From Crossaster papposus (taxonomy: Eukaryota; Echinodermata; Asteroidea; Velatida; Solasteridae): a stretch of DNA of 64,000 bases. The stretch covers positions 434,001 through 498,000 of the forward strand of contig JBAIAA010000095.1 in assembly GCA_037893245.1 (NCBI GenBank), in the 5' to 3' direction. Shown in pieces: positions 21,525 through 35,097 of the stretch. The translations under genes and the position numbers were made by a program. The notes under the pieces were generated by a model that worked only from the letters and a program-made list of their open reading frames with translations, searched no databases and had not been told where the DNA came from. Every line of letters starts with the position of its first letter. Position 1 is the stretch's first letter.

Positions 21525-22562
21525 TGAGTGCACCGTATAGAGTAGTATGCAAATACGGTGAAAAGTATAAATAGAAAATGGAGATGTGGCTACGTGGTAG
21601 GAGTTTTGATTGGAACTACGTTTTCAAAATGGCGGCGCCCAGTGAAAGTGACATCGTTTGGTTCGCTGCTTTTTGTCCAACTCATTATTTTTCTTTAAAA
21701 GATCCCTGTGAATGCTCAAAACAATCCACCGTTTATAACGAAAAGTATAAAACGTAAATAAAAACCGTGAAAAGAACCCTGCCGTCTGCTAACCGCTTCG
21801 CCATCATTAAAATACGTCACTGGCCAACAGCGAACAGCTCGGAATGTCGTTCGCCGTTTTCGCTAACGTTGGCCAAAATAATTGGCGCACATTGCGTTCC
21901 ACTCACGCGAACAACGCTAACGTTGGCCAACGTTGGCAACGTTCGCTGGAGTGGAACGCACCCCAGGCGCGAACTGGTTAATGGAATTTGTCTGTGTCAC
22001 ATTTCGTTGTTTTTAAAATGGATCCACATCGAATGTCAAACGAAGCTGAAGCAAAAAGTAACATATACATGAATACAAACAAAACACAATGTCTGTCAGG
22101 AACTGATCATTAGTGTATTTTCTATTTGGATTCCATTTAATATTCCACACAACTACAGACAAACTTGTGATTATAAATACAAAAAACTGTGATAAATTAA
22201 ATTAATTTTTAACAATTTAAAGGGTCTATGTTATGTGTTTTTTGTGTTTTTTATTAGCTTAAATAAAAGATTATATTTGAGTGAGTGATTTCTAGACTCC
22301 AGTAAATAAGTTATCAATTTGATGAGAAAAACAATCAAAGTGTTTTGGGGAAATGGCCCCACCCCGAGAATGGTACATGCACCGATCATTGGCATTGAAA
22401 ATGTGCATAATCGTGACGTACATTTGGGAACTCGTTGGCCAGCCAGTAGCTGAGCTACAGCGGCCGTGCTGCTACACACGTGCAATCGATGCAGAATCAT
22501 TCATTCCACCGCAGTCAGTTCGATCATCGATTAGTTCTGGATTTTCTTCATTTTTCATAAAA
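21525..22562. repeat. Palindromic patch and module T, copy 4
   Basis: 21525-21970 is sequence not found in other units and includes an inverted repeat at about 21894-21960 (tgcgttccactc ... gagtggaacgca) separated by aacgttggcc motifs. Module T resumes at ggcgcgaactggttaatgg near 21966. Confidence 0.55.
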
Positions 22563-22667
22563 ATGTCAGCTAGATGTGTTGCTGCAGGTTGCGGCAACAC
22601 AAATAAAGCTGGTGTTAGCATGCGTACATTTCCAATAATAAACTCCCAATCATCATTAATAAACTAA
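22563..22667 (+). CDS. THAP-like N-terminal exon fragment, copy 3
   Basis: Frame begins MSARCVAAGC and keeps Cys-x4-Cys and ...VSMRTFP; 34 residues, same stop as copy 1. Only the start of a THAP domain is present. Confidence 0.4.
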   Translation: MSARCVAAGCGNTNKAGVSMRTFPIINSQSSLIN

Positions 22668-23151
22668 GTTGGATTAATTGCCAGCACTAAGCATTTTGGC
22701 AATGTTTTCCCATATGTAACCTCATACGTCAAAATCAGGCAAAAAGTCAATTTTGAGTTATCACATTTCCCAGCAAAACCTTGCTCCTTCAAATGCCAAT
22801 TTGCTCTTTTAATTATTCCAAAGCTAAGCTATTAAATTTTGAAATCTGTATTTTTTTTGGTCAATTCTGAACAAAATCTTGAACAAAGTGTCATTTTTGT
22901 GAAAAATCTTGCCTCTCTAAAAGTGTTTTAAAAATACTTTTGGGATGAAATTCCAGTTTGCCATTTTGCAGCTGTTTCTCCATTCGTAGCTCAGCCCTGC
23001 CTGATTTTGGCATACCACATTACATGTATATATGTATTGCTAACGTGCCGTGTGGGTTCATTGATGTGTAGTTCCATTACTTTGAGGGGAAGAGCTTTTA
23101 CACTGGTCGCTCACCGAGATTGCCTTGCCCAATAAAGACTTTTCCACAGAT
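22668..23151. other. A4 3' flank
   Basis: Convergent intergenic sequence, repeated beside each A gene, including the fossil finger. It holds the empty TTAA site of the MITE found at 51816 (gtgttttaaaaatac near 22926). Confidence 0.55.
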
Positions 23152-24483
23152 CTAACAAACAAATGGTTTCTCACTGGTGTGAATCATTTCATGTCTCTTT
23201 AGGTTAGATTGATTTGAAAAAGCTTTACCACAGGTCTTACAAACAAATGTTTTTTCACCAGTGTGAATCCTCTCATGTTCTTTAAGATGACTTTGTTGAG
23301 TAAAAGCCTTACCACAGGTCTCACAAACAAATGGTTTCTCACCAGCGTGAATCCTCTCATGTTCTTTAAGATGACTTTGTGTAGTAAAAGCTTTACCACA
23401 GGTCTCACAAACAAATGGCTTCTCACCAGTGTGAATCCTCTCATGTTCTTTAAGATTACTTTGTTGAGTAAAAGCTTTACCACAGGTCTCACAAACAAAT
23501 GGTTTCTCACCAGTGTGAATCCTCTCATGTTTTATAAGATGACTTCGTTGAGTAAAAGCTTTACCACAGGTCTCACAAACAAATGGCGAATCACCAGTGT
23601 GAATCCTCTCATGATCTTTAAGATTACTTTGTTGAGTAAAAGCTTTACCACAGGTATCACAAACAAATGGTTTCTCACCAGTGTGAATCCTCTCATGTAT
23701 TTTGAGACTACTTTGTCGAGTAAAAGCTTTACCACAGGTCTCACAAACAAATGTTTTTTCACCAGTATGAATCCTCTCATGTTTTTTAAGATGACTTTGT
23801 TGAGTAAAAGACTTACCACAGGTCTCACAAACAAATGGTTTTTCACCAGTGTGAATCCTCTCATGTTCTTTAAGATGACTTTGTGTAGTAAAAGCGTTAC
23901 CACAGGTCTCACAAACAAATGGCTTCTCACCAGTATGAATCCTCTCATGTATTTTGAGACTACTTTGTCGAGTAAAAGCTTTACCACAGGTCTCACAAAC
24001 AAATGTTTTTTCACCAGTGTGAATCGTCTCATGTTCTTTAAGATGACTTTGTCGAGTAAAAGCTTTACCACAGGTCTCACAAACAAATGGTTTCTCACCA
24101 GAGTGAATCCTGTCATGTTTCTTTAAATCATGTCGTGTAGTAAAAGCTTTCCCACAGGTTTCACAAACAAATGGTTTCTCACCAGTGTGGATTCTGTCAT
24201 GTTGCTTTAGACTATTTCGTTGTGTAAAACCTTGTCCACAGGTCTCACAAACAAATTGTTTTTCACCAGTGTGAATCCTGTCGTGAATCTTTAAACTATT
24301 TTGGACTGTAGAAGCTTGACCACAGGTCTCACAAACGAACGGTTTCTCATCATTGTGAACCCTGCCATGTCTCATTAGACTATTTCGGTGTGTAAAAGCT
24401 TGACCACAGGTCTCACAAACAAACTGTTTCTCTCCGTTGTTGACCCTCTGGTAGCAAATCAGTTCAGGTCCTTCTGTGTCCAT
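23152..24483 (-). CDS. A4: poly-C2H2 zinc-finger protein, 15 fingers
   Basis: 443 residues: A-type leader and 15 complete fingers, the longest intact gene in the window. All fingers keep C-x2-C ... H-x3-H. Blocks of adjacent fingers repeat inside the gene (the TRQSSLKIH finger and its neighbours occur twice, at about 23700 and 23950), pointing to internal duplication. Helix -1/3/6 combinations include Q/H/E, R/S/I, T/D/K, Q/N/D and N/N/R. A dead finger follows the stop. Expected nuclear DNA binding; target unknown. Confidence 0.87.
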   Translation of the reverse strand: MDTEGPELICYQRVNNGEKQFVCETCGQAFTHRNSLMRHGRVHNDEKPFVCETCGQASTVQNSLKIHDRIHTGEKQFVCETCGQGFTQRNSLKQHDRIHTGEKPFVCETCGKAFTTRHDLKKHDRIHSGEKPFVCETCGKAFTRQSHLKEHETIHTGEKTFVCETCGKAFTRQSSLKIHERIHTGEKPFVCETCGNAFTTQSHLKEHERIHTGEKPFVCETCGKSFTQQSHLKKHERIHTGEKTFVCETCGKAFTRQSSLKIHERIHTGEKPFVCDTCGKAFTQQSNLKDHERIHTGDSPFVCETCGKAFTQRSHLIKHERIHTGEKPFVCETCGKAFTQQSNLKEHERIHTGEKPFVCETCGKAFTTQSHLKEHERIHAGEKPFVCETCGKAFTQQSHLKEHERIHTGEKTFVCKTCGKAFSNQSNLKRHEMIHTSEKPFVC

Positions 24484-25105
24484 TTTGCTCAAGTGTTTTT
24501 CTTGACCCCAACACTCCAGAATTCTCAAATTTAGTAGGTCGACTAAATTACTGCATCAGTCTGAAGTTTTAGATGAACAGACGTCTAAATTGTAGGTCAG
24601 GTAGCTACTGGTGACACAATACATCATGACGCACTGCAGACACAGCTAGCTGTTTTTAGATAATACAACAATTCAAATTATAACGGCTTTTCCCCAAAAG
24701 GCACAATGCCTGCATTTTGATTTTTGCCATTGAATGCGAGCTTTGATTTCGTGCAAACCAGAAAAAAAGAATCTGTTAACCCTAACAACACTACAACAGT
24801 CCTCAATCCTCCAAAATCGATATGATTTTGCACACACACTAGATAGTTAGAGTTAATGGCATTATTTTGACATAGTTTACTTCAAGTTTACTCCCGGAAA
24901 CACTCGAACATTGCGACGGTTAACCAGTTTGCACCGGAGGACGTATACATACACTAAATGTTTTCCGCAGACTTAGAACAGATGACGCATAAACAAGTGA
25001 CGAGCAAGGCCGGAAATGTCTGTTTGCAGCGAGTAAAGCAGGAAAGAGCTTTTACACTGGTCGCTCACAGAGATTGCCTTGCCCAATAAAGACTTTTCCA
25101 CAGAT
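24484..25105. other. A4 5' flank, truncated MITE and A-B junction
   Basis: Same layout as 10705-11325; junction near 25041. Confidence 0.65.
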
Positions 25106-26597
<1,492 letters not shown>

Positions 26598-28235
26598 ACG
26601 TCTCAACAGATTGCTTGAGCGTGTGTTAGCGTCGTCACCATTGCTGCATGCTACTCTCTTAAGTCTCTCCTTGACTCAAGATTCAAGACAAGACTCTGCT
26701 GTCAGTGTTTCACCTGAAAGCCTGTGTTAAAACACAAGCAAATAATGTGCTTCACTACACATTTAGACCATAGCTACAAGGAATGTTTTAACCATTTAGC
26801 GCCAGGTTTATTTTCAAGTCACCGAGACCACTGGAGGGATTATTTTTCATTGAAAATGTTTTTTTGTTTTATTCAGTAAAATATTCCTGTTTTGAAATGC
26901 AACTACATGTACTACAAAACGCTGTTTATTAGCACATTTACAGGTTTTTGCCAAAATTTTGTTGCCCAGGGCATTTTTCTCTCTGCGGTCGGGGCGTGAT
27001 ATTACGTCAACCGCTACTCACCATAAATTCTGACTCTTGTGTATACGTCATCGGTGGAACTACACACAGGGCTGGGGACAATTGTACGTGGTAATATATA
27101 CACATTTTTGCAAGCCCAGCTAAAAAGTACCCTTTCATCAAGAATTTCAAGGGAGACTAAAGGAACAACAGTTGTGAAATTTGAATGTCAAGAAACTACT
27201 GAACGCATAATCCTCGGCTGTATGAATTTAATGGAGACATTAGAAAGTCGCTGTTCAATAGGTCTAATCACTGAAGCGTGATGTCACAATATAGCGTATT
27301 ATACACCTCCAATGTGTCAACGAAGCATGCTTGGCAACGTTGACGTATATTCACGTCCACCGCTGTGTATGCCATACATGTCAGTCGTGTATACCTGTCC
27401 ACTACAGTGCTAGCGGGTAGCTTTTGGCATAAATACATGTCAACCTCAACAAAAAAGGTAACTTTTGCAGCGGAATTAAACTGCTGTGCCGGACGAATTA
27501 ACACGTCATCTGTGGATAGTAAACAATTTTTTCGGGCCTAGCTCGGGACGTGTTTTTTTGCGTTCGTTTTTGAATCTCAGAATTTTTTGTCAAATATGTT
27601 TACGTCCTGCGGCACTATTCTGGTTAATTTCTAGCAAAGTTAACCAAAATTACAACAAAATTAAGAAAAATAATGATCCAGTCACCAGGCCCAGACACAA
27701 ACAAAATTGTATTGGTCGGAGTTGAAATAAAAACTGGAAAATAATGATCGTGATTGGTCTAGTATGTGTCAATAAAGTTCATGCATATGACATCACACGC
27801 ACATCGCATTTCACAACAGCGCCCCCAATGAGGTCTTTGCATAATCGCGCTCATGTACCGTCTGCACTTTGTTTGACCTCAATAAATGGCACTCGGCCCG
27901 GTTGCTAGTGCGATAGGCGCGTACACGTAGTGAGCGTGACGTCAATGTAATCCCTTTATGTTGCCAATATCTGCTAATTAACTCACCAGTGTACGTTGAC
28001 GTTGTGCTACGGCCCCACAATCTGCAGAAAGATCTTGTAGTACTACATGTATATTATTATTACGTTGTAGTACGTAGTCAATTCAATTCAAACAGCCTCG
28101 ACAGAATTGTCTCATACTAGCACAGCCTAATAAAGAAGAGAAAGTGAAATAGGGCGAGTTGGTAAGTGGCAAGTCGGCCAGTTGACCTAGCCTAGCCCTA
28201 GGCAAGGCCGAGTAAGAGCCGTGTACGTTGTTGAG
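26598..28235. repeat. B3 5' flank and module P, copy 4
   Basis: Repeated intergenic sequence as at 19043-20689; contains the empty site of the CGCTA element near 27010. No gene seen. Confidence 0.6.
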
Positions 28236-28511
28236 GCCTATATCGATCGGTTGATTTCAACAGGTGGCGCCCTGCGCTACGCATTGCACGTCGAACCACT
28301 CAAAAATATGTCAACAAAATTCCTAAATCTAAAAAGAAAACCAACTCTCATCGTATTTGAGGGCCAGAGGTGTTGTAGTAAATAATGAAAAGCACAAAGA
28401 GCTTGCCGAGAAGGCATACCGGGCCGAAAAGCTTGGTTTAGTTGCAAAACAGCTCCCTTTGTCTACCCATGCTTTGCGCTATACTTTGGGATCGCGATCA
28501 GCAATAGACCT
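28236..28511. mobile_element. TA-flanked MITE, second copy
   Basis: Homologous to 20690-20980 across its length; the right end reads gcaatagacctta and the left end is altered (tatcgatcgg). Its presence in both units suggests it predates their duplication. Confidence 0.55.
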
Positions 28512-28822
28512 TATTTGGAGAAATAATTTGTAATCCCCTTCTTACTTTACGCCACGTTTTACCATTCCTAAAAGATGCAATTACAAATAGAACCTGCATC
28601 AATATACGTAGTAGTACATCATGTATCGTCGCATTAAGCGCATTTCACAAACTGCAAGTCTACCTACCCATGGAGGAATAAACTCCTCCATGACCTACCT
28701 GATGAAAACTACGACCAACAGTGGGCAACACTGACACTGTCACGAGAACGAAACGCCGATGATGACAGCGCCCTCTATATAGTTTCTTTTTATTATACGA
28801 CTTACGAGTGAAATTCTTTTAT
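28512..28822. other. Module P remainder
   Basis: Repeated intergenic sequence up to the large insertion; no gene seen. Confidence 0.5.
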
Positions 28823-29575
28823 TGTGTGACGAAAATGCCCCAAAACCCAGTTTAATGTTAGCCAAAACTCACTAGATTCTCACCTTTTCTGCTAGCATTC
28901 AGGCATTTTCGTCTGGTAAATCCTAGTTCTCTTTTATTCCACAAATTTGACGTCTTTTTGATCAATTTGAATCCATGAAACTCACAGCATGTTCACGCAC
29001 GTGTGTACTGTGCTAAAAATAGACTTACTGGAAAAGTCCAACATGGCGGCTATTTGATTTTGTAAAAGCATTGGCCATTGGCCGAAAGTTCTTACATTAT
29101 TTGTGGACGACTAAGACTTTTAAAAAGTGATTTAATACATTAAAAGTTTTGATGAATAGTTATTTAGCTTCTTTAAATAAGAACTTGGTAATTTCGAAGC
29201 GATTAGGAAACTTAAGAAACTTTTTATGACCACTCTGAATTATCGTCTGATTGGATAATGAATATTCATAATTGTGATGTCACTGCATTTTCTTCAATGA
29301 ACCTAGGGTGTGTTTACGTTCATTGATGGTCTGTAAACATTACAGAAAATGAGTATTATGGCTTATTGTGTATAATTTATTCACATTTTAGGGCAGCTTA
29401 AGGATACAGAAGGACGTATGAAGATTAATTTATAGCCTTTTATCTGATATTTTATTGTATAATTGTGAGAATTTAGGGAATATTTGTGTCATTGTAATTC
29501 ACGTTACTGTAAACTTTACAAATGTGGGCGTGGCCTAATAAGTTGTGTGTATTTTTCGGCGCGCAGTTCAAAGCG

Positions 29576-29583
29576 TATAAAAG
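29576..29583 (+). promoter_or_regulatory. TATA box
   Basis: A consensus TATAAAAG sits about 50 bases after a GC box-like gtgggcgtggc. A start site about 30 bases downstream (near ttcattctgggc) would be expected. It may be the promoter of a transposon or LTR rather than of a host gene. Confidence 0.45.
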
Positions 29584-30010
29584 GGGCAAATTTTGTTCAT
29601 TCTGGGCTCTTTGGTGGATGTTGGTCTACAGAGTTGTAATTGTGCAGCTGGTTTCCAAAGAGTGTATAGGAATTTGGGGGAACAAGGAATCTATTTTGGG
29701 GAGCAAGATAATAAGTTACCGTGTCAATAGGAGTACATGTATAGGAGCAAAGTGATAAATAGTTTGGAGTGATTTAAGCATTGTTTTGAGCCTGGGGAGC
29801 TACAAGTAAATAGGGGAGCAACTACAAGTTAATTGGGGAGCTACATTTATTGGGGAGCAACTTGAACGATAAGGGGAGCAAAGCTTTTGTGTGAGGAGCC
29901 GATCAGGATCGTGAGGAGCTCGCACCAGGAGACGGGGAGCATTGGAGTCGCTGTAAGTTTAAATTAAGCTTACATTGAATTGTATAGTCAATACAGTAGT
30001 CAGATATTTA

Positions 30011-30185
30011 GGAAAGGCCAGGGGCCTTGGATTTATTAAGTGTAAAGGCCAGGGGCCTTGGATTTATTAAGTGTAAAGGCCAGGGGCCTTGGGTTTATTA
30101 AGTGTAAAGGCCAGGGGCCTTGGTTTATTTAGGAAAGGCTAGGGGCCTTGTATAATTTAAGTGTAAAGGCCTGGGGCCTTAGATT
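30011..30185. repeat. Six 31-bp tandem repeats, each with a palindrome
   Basis: Units start near 30013, 30044, 30075, 30106, 30134 and 30165. Each centres on aaggccaggggcctt, an inverted repeat of aaggcc/ggcctt around a 3-base spacer. Just upstream (29690-29945) ggggagca recurs at irregular spacing, and at 30334-30380 ctcctccc recurs. Confidence 0.8.
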
Positions 30186-31606
30186 TAGTCAGCTAGGATT
30201 AGAGACAGGTTTAAACGATGCCTGGTCCTTGCTTTGTTGGACGAGTTTAAACGATACTCGATTCGACTTAGGATAGGGGTGAACGATACCCTGTCCCATT
30301 CGACTACTTTGTGTGTGACACCTCCAGCTATACTCCTCCCAAACTCCTCCCCAACTCCTCCCCCAACTCCTCCCCATCTCTTTCACATCTATTATTAGGC
30401 CAAGCATAAGGATTGTGTAGTACTGAGAGCCAGTTATTGGATTGGAAACTGACTAGTTATTGGATTACTGTATAAACTGTATTATAAACATTATTCTCGA
30501 GATTGTAGTAGAATAATAAACTGTATTGTAAACATTATTCTCGAGATTAGTGGAATTCCCTGGATTTTTAAGATAGTTTTCTTGAATTACAAACTGGATT
30601 GTAAATAATTATAGAGGTTGTAAATATTGATAGCACCTGATCAAATTCCGCAATCTATTGTTATGCTGTGATTGGATTGGCTGATTTCGAATTAAACAAT
30701 TGTTACATTTTTGTTCCGAATTTCTGGTTTCCCCGACAACATTTATTTAAGTCCAGTCTTCCGTGAAGTATTCTCTCCTTGGTTAAGCTTCGTCATATAT
30801 TTTGACCCGGATCCACGCCAGCTATCGAGATTTACTAAACCGGAGAGGCGAAACTCCGGAGGTTTAGGCCTTAACTATTTCGCCTGGTGGCAGCGCTATC
30901 TATAGGATTGTTTAGGATTTATTATTATTCCCCCTTTCCCACGCGACAGTCGTCGTAACCGAGCACCTCTAAGTAAAACAAGTTTTCTCTGATTTTACAT
31001 TTTGAAATAAATATGGAAGTATCCCAACCGAATGCAATACAATGGGATTTATAGCCCGCCTAAAAATAGTCTAAAAGAACGTTTTTTCGGTTCATGCCAA
31101 GACGCGAATTCTTAAAAACGTAAAGGTCACGCTTTTGTTTACCCGCGTCATTGAGGGGAAAACAAAGGAATTGAGGAGAAACCCAAATGCACATGCACGC
31201 ACAACACACGCATGCTGTACGTTGCCCGGCCCTAGCTGCACACAACTTTCCATTCTTTGACGTGCACGGGGAGGCCAATTCACTCAAGAATACAAGCCAG
31301 GAAACAAGAAAGAAAACAACATTGTCTTGGTACTCACGAATTTATAATTCTCACCGAGGATTTGTAGGTACAAAAGCCTTCCTTTCACTTTGAATGAAAG
31401 TCGAACACGAGCTTTGTTATACTCTACAACTTACAAGTACAAATCTAAGCGAGGTCAACGTGCGTATTTGCCCGTGTCACCAGCGCATCGTGTACCCATG
31501 ACCACCACGTGTAAACCACAAAACGAATCGCATGCGTGTTGCTGCTGCTACCGGCCCCACGCACGATCGTCCGCCTGGAATATACTATATCGTCCGGAAT
31601 ATACTT

Positions 31607-31819
31607 ATGGCAGAATCGTACAATTCCTGGGAAGATTTGAGCGAGTATTCGGAAGAATTCAATGACGAAGATTCCCAAGGCAATGCACTGGACTCGGCAA
31701 GGAGACCTGGAAGTTTTTTCCCCTCCATTTTCATAGTCCGATCGCGACGATGTATCACTAACTCGCTGAACAGAAAGGCAACCAGGATCGGTTTTTACAC
31801 ACAAACTGGTAATACATAA
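31607..31819 (+). CDS. Small acidic ORF, unrecognised
   Basis: A 70-residue frame from an ATG with good context (ttatggcag). The first 30 residues are acidic (SWEDLSEYSEEFNDEDS), the rest basic. It lies head to head with nothing obvious and converges on the THAP-like frame. It may be a first coding exon of the transposon; no family recognised. Confidence 0.25.
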   Translation: MAESYNSWEDLSEYSEEFNDEDSQGNALDSARRPGSFFPSIFIVRSRRCITNSLNRKATRIGFYTQTGNT

Positions 31820-31865
31820 TTTATATGAATATACATTGTATCATGATGCCACTTTAATAGTTATC

Positions 31866-32099
31866 TCAGTGAATACAAGTCATTGCAAAAGTGTTGGAAA
31901 AACATGAACCACTGCAGAGAAGCGACCACTTGGACAACCTAAAAAATCCGACCTTGTGTACATGTGTACGTGCACGGTTTACAAATCGGACCCACTCTTT
32001 TCGTGTCTGAACATTCTCCTTAGGAAACCTCAGAACAATTTCTTCAGGGTTTTTAAGACAATTCCTCAAACATTTACCTACCACACAGGACTTCAGCAT
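31866..32099 (-). CDS. THAP-like domain protein fragment
   Basis: From an ATG at 32099 the 77-residue frame starts MLKSCVVGKC and contains LRFPKENVQTRKEWVRF, then WSLLCSGSCF. This fits a THAP zinc-binding domain in order: early Met, Cys-x4-Cys, Phe-Pro, conserved Trp, then the second Cys. The partner His of the usual C-x2-H-F is missing (CSGSCF), so zinc binding may be lost or a small frameshift may be present. The frame is open a further 38 codons upstream. THAP domains bind DNA in transposases (P element, Kolobok) and host factors. It sits inside the 3.7-kb insertion, so a transposon origin is likely. Confidence 0.5.
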   Translation of the reverse strand: MLKSCVVGKCLRNCLKNPEEIVLRFPKENVQTRKEWVRFVNRARTHVHKVGFFRLSKWSLLCSGSCFSNTFAMTCIH

Positions 32100-32513
32100 T
32101 TCGAAAAAATCTAACAAAATACGAACTAATGTCGAGAAAAACATTGAGAAAAGAAGGCCACAAGCAACACAATCGCACGCGGTACGCGCACGGTGTGGCG
32201 GTGGCATATGCATGCATGGCCTTGCGATCGCATACTAGCTGAATAACACGATGACGTTTCGGGGTCATGTTAATCTCATTTGCATACATTAAACATGGCT
32301 GTCGTTTTCTCAAAAAAAGAGCAGAATCGTGTTGGGAACACCGAATTTAACTTTGTTTTTGATACACTAAAGTAAACCCCATGGAGTAAAATTATATACT
32401 AACGGTAAGATTGGTCTATACTCTGTCATAAAATGAACCCAATACCCAAACTACAAAATTGTTAGAGGTGCTCCCCCACAACCCCAACACAATAATCGCA
32501 TTTTCGCCACAAT

Positions 32514-33478
32514 ATGAAGCAAATATGGAACGAAGAGAAAAATAATGACACCAGGCGCGAACTGGTTAATGAAATTTGTCTGTCACATTTCGTTGTTTTT
32601 AAAATTGATCCACATCGAACGTCAAACGAAGCTGGAGCAAAAAGTAACATATACATGAATACAAACAAAACACAAGGTCTGCAGGGAATTGATCATTAGT
32701 GTATTTTCTATTTGGATTCCATTTAATATTCCACACAACTACAGACAAACTTGTGATTATAAATACAAAAAACTGTGATAAATTAAATTAATTTTTAACA
32801 TTTTAAAGGGTCTATGTTATGTGTTTTTGTGTTTTTGATTAGCTTAAATAAAAGATTATATTTGAGTGAGTGAATTCTAGACTCCAGTAAATAAGTTATT
32901 AATTTGATGAGAAAAAACAATCAAAAAGTGTTTTGGGGAAATGGCCCCGCCCCGAAAATGGTACATGCATCTCATTGGTATTAAAAATGTGCATAATCGT
33001 GACGTACATTTGGGAACTCGTTGGCCGGCCAGTAGCTGAGCTACAGCGGCCAAGTTGGATTAATTTTGGCAATGTTTTCCTATTATGTGACCTGGTACGT
33101 CAAAATCAGGCAAAGAGTCAATTTTGAGTTAGCACATTTCCCAGCAAAAACTTGCTTTTTCAAATGCCACTTTGCTCTTGTAAATATTCCAAAGCTAAGC
33201 TATTAAATTGTATCAATTCTAAACAAAATCTTGAACAAAGAGTCACTTTTGTGAAAAAATCTTGCGTCTCTAAAAGTGTTGAAAAAAACCTTTTGGGATG
33301 AAATTTCAATTTGCCATTTTGCAGCTGTTTCTCCATTCGTAGCTCAGCCCTGCTTGATTTTGGAATACCGCATTACATGTATACATGTATAGCTAACGTG
33401 CCATTTCTTTGAGGGGAAGAGTTTTTACACTGGTCGCTCACCGAGATGGCCTTGCCCAATAGAGACTTTTCCACAGAT
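32514..33478. repeat. Module T with THAP-like exon deleted, unit 5
   Basis: Follows the normal module until gagctacagcggcc at about 33050, then jumps to aagttggattaatttt, so the THAP-like exon and its leader are cleanly missing. The rest leads to A5. Confidence 0.65.
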
Positions 33479-34474
33479 CTAACAAACAAATGGTTTCTCA
33501 CTGGTGTGAATCATTTCATGTTTCTTTAGGTTAGATTGATTTGAAAAAGCTTTACCACAGGTCTCACAAACAAATGGTTTTTCACCAGTGTGAACACCCT
33601 CATGTCCTTTAAGATGACTTCGTGTAGTAAAAGCTTTTCCACAGGTCTCACAAACAAATGGTTTCTCACCAGTGTGAATCCGCATATGTTCTTTAAGATG
33701 AATTCGTTGAGTAAAAGCTTTCCCACAGGTCTCACAAACAAATGGTTTCTCACCAAAGTGAATCGTCTTATGTTCTTTAAGATTCGGTCGGCGAGTAAAG
33801 GATTTGCCACAGGTCTCACAAACAAATGGCTTCTCACCAGTGTGAATCCTCTCATGTTCTTTAAGATGACTTTGTCGAGTAAAAGCTTTACCACAGGTTT
33901 CACAAACAAATGGTTTCTCACCAGTGTGAATCCTCTCATGTTCTTTAAGATGACTCTGTCGAGTAAAAGCTTTACCACAGGTTTCACAAACAAATGGTTT
34001 CTCACCAGTGTGAATCCTCTCATGTTCTTTAAGATGACTTCGTTGAGCAAAAGCTTTCCCACAGGTCTCACAAACAAATGGTTTCTCACCAGTGTGAATC
34101 CTCTCATGTTCTTTAAGATGACTTCGTCGAGTAAAAGCTTTACCACAGGTTTCACAAACAAATGGTTTCTCACCAGTGTGGATTCTGTCATGTTTCTTTA
34201 GACTATTTCGTTGTGTAAAACCTTGTCCACAGGTCTCACAAACAAATTGTTTTTCACCAGTGTGAATCCTGTCGTGAATCTTTAAACTATTTTGGACTGT
34301 AAAAGCTTGACCACAGGTCTCACAAACGAACGGTTTCTCATCATTGTGAACCCTGCCATGTCTCATTAAACTATTTCGGTGTGTAAAAGCTTGACCACAG
34401 GTCTCACAAACAAACTGTTTCTCTCCCTTGTTGACCTTTTGGTAGCAAATCGGTTCAGGTCCTTCTGTGTCCAT
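33479..34474 (-). CDS. A5: poly-C2H2 zinc-finger protein, 11 fingers
   Basis: 331 residues: A-type leader (MDTEGPEPICYQKVNKGEK) and 11 complete fingers with intact zinc ligands. The first three fingers (HRNSL, VQNSL, QRNSL helices) match those of A4 and A8; finger 8 has RRPNLKEH, also seen in A1 as HRPNLNEH. One linker is IHFGEKPFVC. Family stop at 33479, dead finger beyond. B4 lies 0.6 kb upstream, same strand. Confidence 0.87.
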   Translation of the reverse strand: MDTEGPEPICYQKVNKGEKQFVCETCGQAFTHRNSLMRHGRVHNDEKPFVCETCGQAFTVQNSLKIHDRIHTGEKQFVCETCGQGFTQRNSLKKHDRIHTGEKPFVCETCGKAFTRRSHLKEHERIHTGEKPFVCETCGKAFAQRSHLKEHERIHTGEKPFVCETCGKAFTRQSHLKEHERIHTGEKPFVCETCGKAFTRQSHLKEHERIHTGEKPFVCETCGKSFTRRPNLKEHKTIHFGEKPFVCETCGKAFTQRIHLKEHMRIHTGEKPFVCETCGKAFTTRSHLKGHEGVHTGEKPFVCETCGKAFSNQSNLKKHEMIHTSEKPFVC

Positions 34475-35097
34475 TTTGCTCAAGTGTTTTTCTTGACCCC
34501 AACACTCCAGAATTCTCAAATTTAGTAGGTCGACTAAATTACTGCATCAGTCTGAAGTTTTAGATGAGCAGACGTCTAAATTGTAGGTCAGGTAGCCACT
34601 GGTGACACAATACATCATGACGCACTGCAGACACAGCTAGCTGTTTTTAGATGATACAACAATTCAAATTATAACGGCTTTTCCCCAACAGGCAAAATGC
34701 CTGCATTTTGATTTTTGCCATTGAATGCGAGCTTTGATTTCATGCAAACCAGAAAAAAAAGAATCTGTTAACCCTAACAACACTAGAACAGTCCTCAATC
34801 CTCCAAAATCAATATGATTTTGCACACACACTAGATAGTTCGAGTTAATGGCATTATTTTGACATAGTTTACTTCAAGTTTACTCCCGGAAACACTCGAA
34901 CATTGCGACGGTTAACCAGTTTGCACCGGAGGACGTATACATACACTAAAGGTTTTCCCCAGACTTAGAACAGATGACGCATAAACAAGTCACGAGCAAG
35001 GCCGGAAATGTCTGTTTGCAGCGAGTAAGGCAGGAAAGAGCTTTTACACTGGTCGCTCACCGAGATTGCCTTGCCCAATAAAGACTTTTCCACAGAT
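34475..35097. other. A5 5' flank, truncated MITE and A-B junction
   Basis: Same layout as 10705-11325; junction near 35033. Confidence 0.65.

Larger units (their letters stand above)
28823..32511. mobile_element. 3.7-kb insertion, probable DNA transposon with THAP-like ORF
   Basis: Absent from other units: the paralogue at about 50770 reads straight through (cttttatatgaagc). Ends are tgtgtgacgaaaatgc and, inverted, tgtggcgaaaatgc, with an apparent AT duplication (28821-28822, 32512-32513). The interior is single copy in this window and contains a TATA-type promoter, GC-rich tandem repeats, an acidic + strand frame and a minus strand THAP-like domain. PIF/Harbinger-related IS4EU/ISL2EU elements would be one candidate family; no transposase core was recognised. 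Part of the interior (about 29510-30710, from tgtaaactttaca to attgttaca) could also be an LTR-like piece. Confidence 0.5.

Noticed and set aside
29522-29755. 77-codon + strand frame over the TATA box
   Set aside because: It overlaps the promoter signal and encodes nothing recognisable.
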